From Opitutaceae bacterium (lineage in GTDB: Bacteria; Verrucomicrobiota; Verrucomicrobiia; Opitutales; Opitutaceae): a DNA stretch of 64,000 nt. Positions 42,327 through 49,450 of this stretch are shown here, in pieces. The notes beneath the pieces were generated by a model, which was given only the letters and a program-made list of their open reading frames with translations, did no database searches and was not told the DNA's origin. Made by a program: the position numbers and the translations under genes. The first letter of the stretch is position 1. Each line of letters begins with the position of its first letter. The DNA lies in contig JAUYAK010000085.1 in the NCBI GenBank assembly GCA_030693515.1, forward strand, positions 62,001 to 126,000. The letters run 5' to 3'.

Positions 42327-43037
42327 CTACTTTTGCAGTTTCTCGAACTCCTTGCGGAGCGAGTCGGCGATGATGTTCTTCACGATCACGACCTGCTGCT
42401 CCTTCTTGCCGCCGGTGCGGACAGCGAGCTTGAGCGGGATCTCGTCGCTCGTGACGCCGAGCTGGGAGATCATGGGATCAAGCGTGCCCTTCTCGCCCGG
42501 GGCGAGTGTGAGCTTGGGCGGACGGACGGCGAAGTTGCCCAAGTCCGAGTTCACCTCGGTGATCTCGAGCTCGATGGGCTCGGTGCCGCGGTTTTCGAAG
42601 ACGACCCGGAGCGTGACGGGTGGCATGGGACTGCCGGCGGCGCGACGCGCGCGGGCCTGCCGGATATATTCCGCCATCGCCTCCTTTTGCTCCTCCTCGG
42701 AATCGCCACCGCCGAGGTTGTAAACCTCGGTGAAAGCTCCGGCTTCGTCGCGGCGCCCGCGGCGTCCGGCTTCATCGTAGCCGCCGGGCGGTCGCTTCCC
42801 GGTCGCGCCCGGACCGCGATCAAAACCGCGGGTGACCGTGGCGAGCGCGGTGACCTTGCCTTCGAGGAACGCGCCCTCGCCGCGCATCGCGACCGGGCGT
42901 TCGACCGACTGCTTGGTCGCCTCCTCCATCATGAGATCGCGCGGGCCCGTGTGGGAGTTGCAGCCCGCAAGGGCGAGGGCCGCGGCGAGCGTGCAGGTGG
43001 CGCCGAGGACGGCGGGGAGGAGAACCGAGGGCTTCAT
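42327..43037 (-). CDS. Lipoprotein of unknown function
   Basis: The ATG at 43037 gives 236 residues with a lipoprotein signal (LALAGCNSHTG, lipid-modified Cys near residue 26). Residues about 70-125 are low-complexity and charged. The C-terminal half has a beta-rich pattern (VTLRVVFENRGTEPIELEITEVNSDLGNFAVRPPKLTLAPGEKG, split here as VTLRVVFENRG and FAVRPPKLTLAPGEKG), like Ig-like periplasmic domains that bind or present partners. It ends in a charged helix. It converges with the kinase and is divergent from the ECF sigma factor. No family is named. Confidence 0.7.
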   Translation of the reverse strand: MKPSVLLPAVLGATCTLAAALALAGCNSHTGPRDLMMEEATKQSVERPVAMRGEGAFLEGKVTALATVTRGFDRGPGATGKRPPGGYDEAGRRGRRDEAGAFTEVYNLGGGDSEEEQKEAMAEYIRQARARRAAGSPMPPVTLRVVFENRGTEPIELEITEVNSDLGNFAVRPPKLTLAPGEKGTLDPMISQLGVTSDEIPLKLAVRTGGKKEQQVVIVKNIIADSLRKEFEKLQK

Positions 43038-43158
43038 GGGAGTGCGTGGGACGCCAAGCGGAGGCAAAGGTTGCCGTGAACGCAAGGACGCGCACCGAGG
43101 GAGAACGAATCTTTCTGGCCTCAAGCGCGTCTTCCGTCATCACAACGATGCGCTCCGC

Positions 43159-43707
43159 ATGGAATCAACTTCAACGACCGACTTGGCTGACCTCGTGCGC
43201 CTCGCCCAAAAGGGCAACGAATCCGCGCAGCGTGATCTCATCATCCTCTATCAGCACCGGGTCGCGGGATTTGTTTACGCCATGACCAGCCGCAGCGACT
43301 ACGTGGAGGATCTTTCGCAGCAGGTCTTCATCAAGATGGTGCGGGCGCTCGATCGCCTGCAGGCACCGGCGCAGTTCGAGTCGTGGCTCTTTCGCCTCGC
43401 GCGCAACACCTGCATCGACCAGCTGCGCCGGCAAAAGCTGCGGCGGATTTTCCTGCCGTTTGGCGATGAGCACGAGAACATCCCCGAGCCGCCCGGTGCG
43501 GTGGACTCCGAGGAGCTCGATGCGCTCCGCCACGCGCTCGCGCAGCTCCGGCCGCAGGACCGCGCCCTGCTCGCACTCGTGCAGGAAGGTCGCAGCCATG
43601 CCGAGATTTCCGAGATCCTCAACGTCAGCGTCGCCGCGGTGAAGGCCCGCCTCCACCGTGCCCGCGAACACCTCCGCGAACACTACACGCCGCAACATGA
43701 AACCTGA
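43159..43707 (+). CDS. ECF-type RNA polymerase sigma factor
   Basis: The ATG at 43159 gives 182 residues. Region 2 (YAMTSRSDYVEDLSQQVFIKM, FRLARNTCIDQLRR) and region 4 (LRPQDRALLALVQEGRSHAEISEIL and AAVKARLHRAREHLRE) are both present. It heads a three-gene unit with overlapping genes: a one-helix membrane protein and a periplasmic-type protein. This is the pattern of an ECF sigma factor with its membrane regulator and sensor. The lipoprotein gene is divergent, with 121 bp between the starts. Confidence 0.93.
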   Translation: MESTSTTDLADLVRLAQKGNESAQRDLIILYQHRVAGFVYAMTSRSDYVEDLSQQVFIKMVRALDRLQAPAQFESWLFRLARNTCIDQLRRQKLRRIFLPFGDEHENIPEPPGAVDSEELDALRHALAQLRPQDRALLALVQEGRSHAEISEILNVSVAAVKARLHRAREHLREHYTPQHET

Positions 43708-44062
43708 ATCCGCCGCTTGGGACGCCCTCCGCCGTCACGCCTCCGCGCAACTGCACGGGGGCTTCGCTGATCGTGTCATACGGCACGCCCACGGGCCCGT
43801 CGCCGAGACGTGGCGCAGCCTGTTTGCCGCGGGCGCGCGGCGCCTCAGTCCCGGCTTCGCCGACCGTGTGCTGCGCGCCGCTCGCGTAGCCACGGAGCTC
43901 CCTTCGCTCGGCAGCCACCTCGCCGTGAGCGCGGCCACCGCCGCCGTGTGCCTGGCCGCCGTGCTTTTTGTCCATCAACGCTCGGTCGAGCGGGATGATG
44001 CCCGCAATCTCGCGGAATGGGGGCGGATCGTGGAAATCGCCGACGACGACACCTCGGTATGA
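43697..44062 (+). CDS. One-helix membrane protein, probable anti-sigma factor
   Basis: The ATG at 43697 lies inside the end of the sigma gene (11-bp overlap). The 121-residue product has two copies of a short motif, GGFADRVIRHAHG near residue 20 and PGFADRVLRAARV near residue 50, then one membrane helix at about residues 75-92 and a short outer tail. The family is not recognised and there is no zinc finger. Coupling to an ECF sigma gene and a cytoplasmic N-terminus before a single helix suggest an anti-sigma factor; this is inference. Its stop overlaps the next start by 4 bp. Confidence 0.65.
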   Translation: MKPESAAWDALRRHASAQLHGGFADRVIRHAHGPVAETWRSLFAAGARRLSPGFADRVLRAARVATELPSLGSHLAVSAATAAVCLAAVLFVHQRSVERDDARNLAEWGRIVEIADDDTSV

Positions 44063-44685
44063 CGATGCGAGTGCTAGCGGCTTTGCTGACGATCGCCGTC
44101 TTTTTGGCCGGCTACGCGGCGCGTGTGCTCACGGAGCCTTCCCAAGCCGTGCCGCCGGCTCCGGTCGCGATCACCAATGAGCTGCCGCCGGCCGCCGGAG
44201 CAGCCGTGAATAAATCGTCCACGCCTTCGCTGGACCGCGCCAAATTGGTGGGCGAGATCGCCAAGTTGCGCCCACAGATCGTGGCCTACACCGCGCAGGT
44301 GACCGAGATTGAGGACGAGTTCGAAGTTGAGTTCATGCAGGTCCTCAACCCCATGCAGCGCGAGAAACGGATCGCCGACAAGAAAAGATACGCCGAGCGC
44401 GATGCCAAAAAAATCGCCGACCGCACGCCCCTCAGCGATCGCGACATCCAGATGGCGCAGGAGCGTCCGCTGACGTCGATCTACTGGCAGGTGACGGTGA
44501 CGCCACGCCTAGAGCAGCTCACCAAAGACTACACGCTCAACGCCGGCCAGCAGACAAGCGTGAGATCGCTGCTCGCGCTGCGGCGCACGAAATACTTCGC
44601 TCTGCTCGATGCGACGCCGCATCCGAGCATCCGCCTCAGCCGGCTCGCGCCCCTCATCGAGCGCGTAGCGGCCCCGGCGAAGTAG
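44059..44685 (+). CDS. Membrane-anchored CpxP/Spy-like periplasmic protein
   Basis: The ATG at 44059 overlaps the previous stop (ATGA). The 208-residue product has an N-terminal hydrophobic segment (residues 5-20), then a helical charged domain. Two LTxxQ-like motifs, VLNPMQREKR near residue 97 and TLNAGQQTSV near residue 157, are spaced as in CpxP/Spy/ZraP-type envelope stress proteins. Such proteins sense misfolded or metal-loaded periplasmic material. In this operon it may be the sensor of the sigma/anti-sigma pair. The motifs deviate from consensus, so the family call is tentative. Confidence 0.55.
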   Translation: MTMRVLAALLTIAVFLAGYAARVLTEPSQAVPPAPVAITNELPPAAGAAVNKSSTPSLDRAKLVGEIAKLRPQIVAYTAQVTEIEDEFEVEFMQVLNPMQREKRIADKKRYAERDAKKIADRTPLSDRDIQMAQERPLTSIYWQVTVTPRLEQLTKDYTLNAGQQTSVRSLLALRRTKYFALLDATPHPSIRLSRLAPLIERVAAPAK

Positions 44686-44735
44686 CGCGGCGAAATTTTG
44701 ATGGAGCAGCGCGCCGCGGGCCCCACAGTCGCCGC

Positions 44736-46127
44736 ATGGCCAAATCTCCGCTCGCCGGACTGAGTGTGTTGCTGCTCGAGGACGAGGTGCTGCTGCGCAA
44801 ACGCTTGCAGGGGTTTCTCGAAAAGGAAGGCGCGGAGGTGACAGCCGTGCCCGAAGTCGCCGCAGCCCGGCAAGCCTTGGAATCGATGGCGTTCGACGCT
44901 GCGCTCATCGATGTGAATCTGCCGGACGGGCGCGGCACCGATCTGCTGCGCGAAAAACGCTTCGCGCCCACGACGACCGTAATTGTGATGACCGCCGAGG
45001 GTGGGGTGGCCGGTGCAGTCGAGGCTGTGCGCGCAGGCGCGTCGGATTACCTGGTCAAGCCGTTCGACCCCGAGGAGCTGCCGGTGCGACTCACGCAGGC
45101 CCGGCGCAGCCGGCAGGCAAAGCGCGCCGACGAGTTTCGCCGCGGCCAGGAAAACGATCTGGTATTCGGCGACAGCCTTGTCTCGGTCCGGGAACAGCTC
45201 GCCAAAATCACGGCGGCCGATCGGCGTTTGAGCGGCCATCTTCCTCCGGTGCTGATCGAGGGCGAGACCGGCACGGGCAAGACGGCCATCGCCCGCTGGA
45301 TTCATCGCAACGGCCCGCGCTCCGACGATCCCCTGATCGAGTTGAACTGTTCTGCTCTCCCCGATGCACTGGCCGAAGCCGAGCTGTTTGGGCACGAGCG
45401 CGGGGCTTTCACCGACGCCAAGACTGCCCGCATCGGCCTGATGGAGGCAGCCGACGGTGGCACGCTCTTCCTTGATGAGTTGCCCAGCCTCGCCTCCGGG
45501 CTCCAGGCCAAGCTCCTCACGGCCATCGAGGATCATCAGCTCCGGCGGGTCGGTGCATCGCGCACGATTCCCGTGGATGCCCGCATCATCGCGGCGACCA
45601 ACGCCGACCTCGGCGTGCTGGTTGCCGAAGGAAAATTCCGCGCTGATCTCCTGCATCGCCTCGATCTGTTCCGGGTCCGCTTGCCGCCTTTGCGCGAGCG
45701 TGGGCACGATATCATCACGCTCGCCGAGGAATTGCTCGCCCGGGTGTGCCGACGCTATGGGCAGAAAGCGTCGCCGATTCCAGTGGAGGGGCGTCAGCGT
45801 CTGCTGGCGCATCGCTGGCCGGGCAACGTCCGTGAGCTCGCCCACGAAATCGAGCGCGCGGTGGTTTTTGGAGGCGCGAGCGGCCTCGCCTTTGCGCATT
45901 TAAATGGGGGCGAGAACGCCGGTGGCGCGATGGACTGGATGAAGCCCAACTTCGTCTTTCCGCCGAGCGGTTTTTCCATGGAGATTGCCATCGACGAGTT
46001 GGTCGCGCTCGCGGTGAAGCAGGCCGATGGCAACGTGTCCGCTGCCGCGCGCCTGCTCGGCGTTTCCCGTGATGTCGTGCGCTATCGGCTCAAGAACGGC
46101 CAAGAGAACCCGTCGAATGGGGAATAG
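44736..46127 (+). CDS. Sigma-54-dependent response regulator (NtrC type)
   Basis: This 463-residue protein has three domains. The receiver is residues 1-120 with phosphoacceptor Asp59 (AALIDVNLPDG) and Lys near 109. The AAA+ domain is at about 145-390 with Walker A GETGTGKTAIA, GAFTDA near residue 223 (a variant of the sigma-54-contacting GAFTGA loop) and GGTLFLDEL. The Fis-type helix-turn-helix is at about 425-455 (VSAAARLLGVSRDVVRYRLK). A sigma-54 promoter lies 114 bp past its end, in front of a small exported protein, with palindromes between the two. The regulator probably controls that gene. Confidence 0.93.
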   Translation: MAKSPLAGLSVLLLEDEVLLRKRLQGFLEKEGAEVTAVPEVAAARQALESMAFDAALIDVNLPDGRGTDLLREKRFAPTTTVIVMTAEGGVAGAVEAVRAGASDYLVKPFDPEELPVRLTQARRSRQAKRADEFRRGQENDLVFGDSLVSVREQLAKITAADRRLSGHLPPVLIEGETGTGKTAIARWIHRNGPRSDDPLIELNCSALPDALAEAELFGHERGAFTDAKTARIGLMEAADGGTLFLDELPSLASGLQAKLLTAIEDHQLRRVGASRTIPVDARIIAATNADLGVLVAEGKFRADLLHRLDLFRVRLPPLRERGHDIITLAEELLARVCRRYGQKASPIPVEGRQRLLAHRWPGNVRELAHEIERAVVFGGASGLAFAHLNGGENAGGAMDWMKPNFVFPPSGFSMEIAIDELVALAVKQADGNVSAAARLLGVSRDVVRYRLKNGQENPSNGE

Positions 46128-46147
46128 TCCGCGGGGTGGTATAGCAG

Positions 46148-46215
46148 ATGGGTCAGATTACCCATCCCTCTGGTATGCCTTCGAGCCCTGGAAATGTCGT
46201 TATCGCATGATAACG
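46148..46215 (+). promoter_or_regulatory. Two palindromes, candidate upstream activator sites
   Basis: ATGGGT-CAGATT-ACCCAT (46148-46165) and CGTTATC-GCAT-GATAACG (46198-46215) are perfect inverted repeats. They lie 26-93 bp upstream of the -24 element. Activators of sigma-54 promoters bind dyad sites of this size upstream of the promoter, though usually a little farther away. The two palindromes differ in sequence, so they might bind different proteins. Confidence 0.5.
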
Positions 46216-46240
46216 AGAGGGAAATGATGTTTTAAGGAAT

Positions 46241-46255
46241 TGGCACAAGCATTGC
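46241..46255 (+). promoter_or_regulatory. Sigma-54 (-24/-12) promoter
   Basis: TGGCAC (46241-46246), five bases, then TTGC (46252-46255) followed by A matches the -24/-12 consensus TGGCAC-N5-TTGCW at every position. The expected transcription start is near 46267, only about 8 bases before the ATG at 46275. It lies directly downstream of a sigma-54 regulator gene. Confidence 0.88.
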
Positions 46256-46274
46256 AAAAGTTTTGGCCACTCGC

Positions 46275-46640
46275 ATGACGCTCAATGCCATCCTCCGCCG
46301 CTCCATCGCCCTCGCGATTTTCGCGACGGTGTTGACTGCAGGCGCGGCTGAGTCCGCCAAGGAAGCGGCCAAATCAGCGGCCGATACTAAATCAGCGGCC
46401 GATGCTCGCAAGGCCGCGCAGGAGCAGGTTAACGCCAAGCGCGAAAAGATAATCGCCGACACTGAGGTGCTGGTGAAGCAGTTGAAGGATGCCTCCGAAG
46501 CGCAGCGCAAGGAAATCATCGCAAAGCTGGAGGAGCAGAAACGAAACTTTCAGGAAACCATGGACGCGCTCCACAAAGCGATGCGCGAGGACGACCGGAA
46601 GCGCCGGCAAAACGCAGCGGCCGGTGCCGGCAAACGCTAA
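46275..46640 (+). CDS. Small exported coiled-coil protein under a sigma-54 promoter
   Basis: The ATG at 46275 gives 121 residues with a signal peptide (residues 1-25, ending LTAGAAES). An uninterrupted charged helix rich in Ala, Lys, Glu and Gln follows (SAADTKSAADARKAAQ, LVKQLKDASEAQRKEIIAK), which should form a coiled coil up to residue 105. A TTG at 46263 is also in frame but would lie upstream of the predicted transcription start. No family is recognised. The protein is the likely target of the adjacent sigma-54 regulator. A terminator follows at 46686. Confidence 0.75.
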   Translation: MTLNAILRRSIALAIFATVLTAGAAESAKEAAKSAADTKSAADARKAAQEQVNAKREKIIADTEVLVKQLKDASEAQRKEIIAKLEEQKRNFQETMDALHKAMREDDRKRRQNAAAGAGKR

Positions 46641-46685
46641 CGTTCAGGTTTCCCATTTAATCTCGGCGTAATGTTAGTCAAAAAA

Positions 46686-46720
46686 GGGCGGTCGCCGTCG
46701 GCGGCCGCCCTTTCTTATTT
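46686..46720 (+). terminator. Rho-independent terminator of the small exported protein gene
   Basis: GGGCGGTCGCC-GTC-GGCGGCCGCCC is an almost perfect 11-bp hairpin followed by TTTCTTATTT. It lies 45 bp past the stop at 46640, so the gene is transcribed as a single unit. Confidence 0.88.
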
Positions 46721-46798
46721 GCTGCTACTTTTTACGAACATGGCTTGAGCCGCCCGGTCTGCACCGCACACTTTTGCACCCTTCGTTCCCGTCCGGTT

Positions 46799-47959
46799 GT
46801 GCCGTTTCTCCTCCGCCTCGTCCTCATTTTCCTGATAGCGCTGACCCCGACCCTCACTACGGGAGCGGTGCCGGCCGCATCCGCCCCGATACCGGATTTG
46901 CCGCCCGAGCTGGCGGCGCTGCTCGTGCCGCCTTCGCCATGGGGGATTTTTTCACGCGTCGAGTCGAGTTTCGGCTTCAAGGACAACCTGCTCCTCAGCA
47001 GCACCGCAGAGGAGCGCAGCGTCTTTGTGCGCGGTAGCGCCGAAGTCGTCGTGCTGCGATTGCCGACCGGCGCATTTGACTATTCGATGCTGACCGAGGC
47101 CACTGGCACCCGCTATTTCACCGGCCAGGCCACGAAGCATGATGCCCGCGCCTATTTTTTCAGCGAACTCGGCTGGAAGCCCCGCGAAACGTGGCGGCTG
47201 TCGCTCCCGGTCATCGGTTACTATCGCGACGAAGTCATCGATCAGTCCGACACGGATTTCCGCCGCGATCTGTCCGCGATCAAGGCTCTCGGCGCGAATA
47301 TCACGCCGACGGTCCATTGGGCTTTCCATCCGGCTTGGTGGCTGGAGATACAAGGCGGGGTCGAGCGCAAGCGCTTCCGCGTCGGTTCGAACGACTGGCA
47401 GCACGGCGAGGGCGCGCTGCGCCTCGGATGGAAACCCGGTGACCGACTGAAGCTCCGGTTCATGGCGGAGCGCCGCTGGCGCAATTACGATTCGCGCCTC
47501 GGCCTGACGAGCGCGGGGCGCGAGCTGCCCCAACTCTTGCGCATCGCCGAACGCAAAGGCGAGGTCCGCATCGACTACACCTGGGATCGGTCGGGCAAGT
47601 GGAAATCCGCGGCGCGCGCCGGGGTGCTCGACTATCGCGACAACGCCTCAGGCTTCCTCAATTTCGGCCAGTTCTACGTGGCGCATGATTTGGAGTGGAA
47701 AACGGGCCCTTGGCTGATGCGGCTCGGCGGCTCGGCTCGCCGGGCGGCCTACGATGTGCAGAAAGTGGGCTTTGGCCTCGCGCCGCCCCAGCTCATCCGC
47801 GAGGACTACGACGCCGAGTGGGTGGCCGAGCGCCAGATTAGCAAACGCTGGACGGTGCTGGCCAAGTATCAATGGGAGCGCAGCCGATCCAACGATCCGC
47901 TGTCCTCCTATGTGCTGAACGAAGGCTTGCTTGGCTTGCGCTGGAATTGGGACAAGTAG
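46799..47959 (+). CDS. Probable outer-membrane beta-barrel protein
   Basis: The GTG at 46799 gives 386 residues with a good signal peptide (MPFLLRLVLIFLIALTPT, then LTTGAVPA). A TTG at 46745 would add 18 residues before it. The rest shows alternating hydrophobic strands with aromatic ends (WRLSLPVIGYYRDE, WWLEIQGGVERKRF, LKLRFMAERRWRNYD, VLAKYQWERSRS) and a final LGLRWNWDK. This fits a transmembrane barrel with a C-terminal aromatic strand, although the last residue is Lys rather than Phe. It may be an outer-membrane porin-like or assembly factor; no family is named. It lies 15 bp before the kinase gene. Confidence 0.7.
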   Translation: MPFLLRLVLIFLIALTPTLTTGAVPAASAPIPDLPPELAALLVPPSPWGIFSRVESSFGFKDNLLLSSTAEERSVFVRGSAEVVVLRLPTGAFDYSMLTEATGTRYFTGQATKHDARAYFFSELGWKPRETWRLSLPVIGYYRDEVIDQSDTDFRRDLSAIKALGANITPTVHWAFHPAWWLEIQGGVERKRFRVGSNDWQHGEGALRLGWKPGDRLKLRFMAERRWRNYDSRLGLTSAGRELPQLLRIAERKGEVRIDYTWDRSGKWKSAARAGVLDYRDNASGFLNFGQFYVAHDLEWKTGPWLMRLGGSARRAAYDVQKVGFGLAPPQLIREDYDAEWVAERQISKRWTVLAKYQWERSRSNDPLSSYVLNEGLLGLRWNWDK

Positions 47960-47974
47960 TCCCGCTTCCGCGCG

Positions 47975-49369
47975 ATGTCTGCAACGTCCCACCCCAACTC
48001 TGGCCGCTTTGCGCACTTTGGCGTGCTCGCGTTGACCGTGTTCGTGTTTGGCGGCGTGGTGCTGGCCGTCACGCTCGGGCTTCGCGCCGATCTGCGGGAA
48101 CAGATTTTGCAGCGCGAAGCCGCGACCCTCGGGGCCATCGCCTCGAACCACATCGATAACAGCGCTGCCGATCACGCGGGGCTGCCGCCGGCGGAGGTGC
48201 CGGGAGTGCTCCTCGTGGCGGTGCTCAAATCCTCGCGCCTCCCCGGCGTCGTCGGTGTGCGGGTCTTCGACGCGGATCGAAAACTCAACGCTTCGTTTCC
48301 CTACACATGGTCCGAGGCGCCCCCGTCGGCGCGCGATTGGGCGCAGGTGGCGGCGGGCCGGGTGGTCGCGCGGCTGCATCCGCGTATGGCGCGCGAGGAA
48401 ATCGACGGGCTGCCGTCCGTGGATAAACCGCGGGGGCTGGTCGAAGCTTGGGTGCCCCTGCGCCACGGTGTTGCGCCCGATCTGCTCGGCGCGGCGCACT
48501 TTTGGATCGAGGCCGATGCCGCCTCGAGCGAACTCGGGGCGCACGACCGGCGGCTCTTGGTCCAAGCGGTGCTGGCGTGGGTGGCGGGCTCGGCGGTCAT
48601 CGGTCTCGCCTTGATGGCGGCATTGCGCCGCCTCCGCGCCGCCAATGCCCAGCTGCGCGCGCGCCGGGATGACTTGGAGCGCGCCAATCGCGAACTCGTG
48701 CTGGCCGCCAAGACATCCGCGCTCGGGGCCGTCGCCGCACACCTGATGCACGAGATCAAGAATCCGCTGGCCGGTCTCGAATCGATCATGGCGGGCCAGC
48801 GTGAGGCCGCGGCTCACCCTGAAAACGGTGGCGAACTCGCGGCGGCTTCAGCCCTGACGCGCCGCCTGCGCACCATGGTCAACGACATCGCCGCTGTCCT
48901 GCACGACGAACAGACGGGCGCAAAATTCGATCTGACTTGCCCCGAGATCGCGGAGATTGCCGCCGCCAAAGTCCGGGCTGAAGCCGATTCCCGCGGCGTC
49001 ACGCTAGAGGTGGCAGCGCAAGGCAACGCACCGATTGCCGGCCGCCGAGCCAACCTCGTGACGCTGGTCCTGCGGAATCTGCTCCAGAACGCCCTCGAGG
49101 CCGCGCCGCGCGCCGGGCGCGTAAAACTCACCGCGCTCGCCGGGACCGGTGGCGGCGCGGAATTTTTTGTCGATGATGACGGTGTCGGCTTGCCGGCCGC
49201 CGTGCGCGAGCGGCTCTTTCAACCGTGCGCCAGCTCGAAGCCCGGCGGCAGCGGCCTGGGCCTCGCCATCAGTCAGCGGCTCGCACAGCAGGCGGGTGGG
49301 CGTCTCGAACTCGTCCGCAGCGACGAAACCGGTTCGACCTTCCGACTTGTGTTGGACCACGAGGCATGA
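47975..49369 (+). CDS. Membrane-bound sensor histidine kinase
   Basis: This 464-residue protein has two membrane helices (residues about 15-36 and 195-217), a periplasmic sensor part of about 155 residues between them, and a cytoplasmic linker coiled coil (ANAQLRARRDDLERANREL). His259 in HLMHEIKNPLAGLE is the phosphorylation site. The ATPase part has NLLQNALEAAPRAG, FVDDDGVGLP and SGLGLAISQRL. It is likely the partner of the sigma-54 regulator at 44736, which has no adjacent kinase. The preceding beta-barrel gene, 15 bp upstream, may belong to the same signalling unit. Confidence 0.9.
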   Translation: MSATSHPNSGRFAHFGVLALTVFVFGGVVLAVTLGLRADLREQILQREAATLGAIASNHIDNSAADHAGLPPAEVPGVLLVAVLKSSRLPGVVGVRVFDADRKLNASFPYTWSEAPPSARDWAQVAAGRVVARLHPRMAREEIDGLPSVDKPRGLVEAWVPLRHGVAPDLLGAAHFWIEADAASSELGAHDRRLLVQAVLAWVAGSAVIGLALMAALRRLRAANAQLRARRDDLERANRELVLAAKTSALGAVAAHLMHEIKNPLAGLESIMAGQREAAAHPENGGELAAASALTRRLRTMVNDIAAVLHDEQTGAKFDLTCPEIAEIAAAKVRAEADSRGVTLEVAAQGNAPIAGRRANLVTLVLRNLLQNALEAAPRAGRVKLTALAGTGGGAEFFVDDDGVGLPAAVRERLFQPCASSKPGGSGLGLAISQRLAQQAGGRLELVRSDETGSTFRLVLDHEA

Positions 49370-49450
49370 TTCGAGCCCAGCCTGCAAAAATGCCGCGCAC
49401 ATCTCCGGGCTTTTGCCGTTGCCCCTGCCGCCGGCGGTCGCCGCGCGCGG

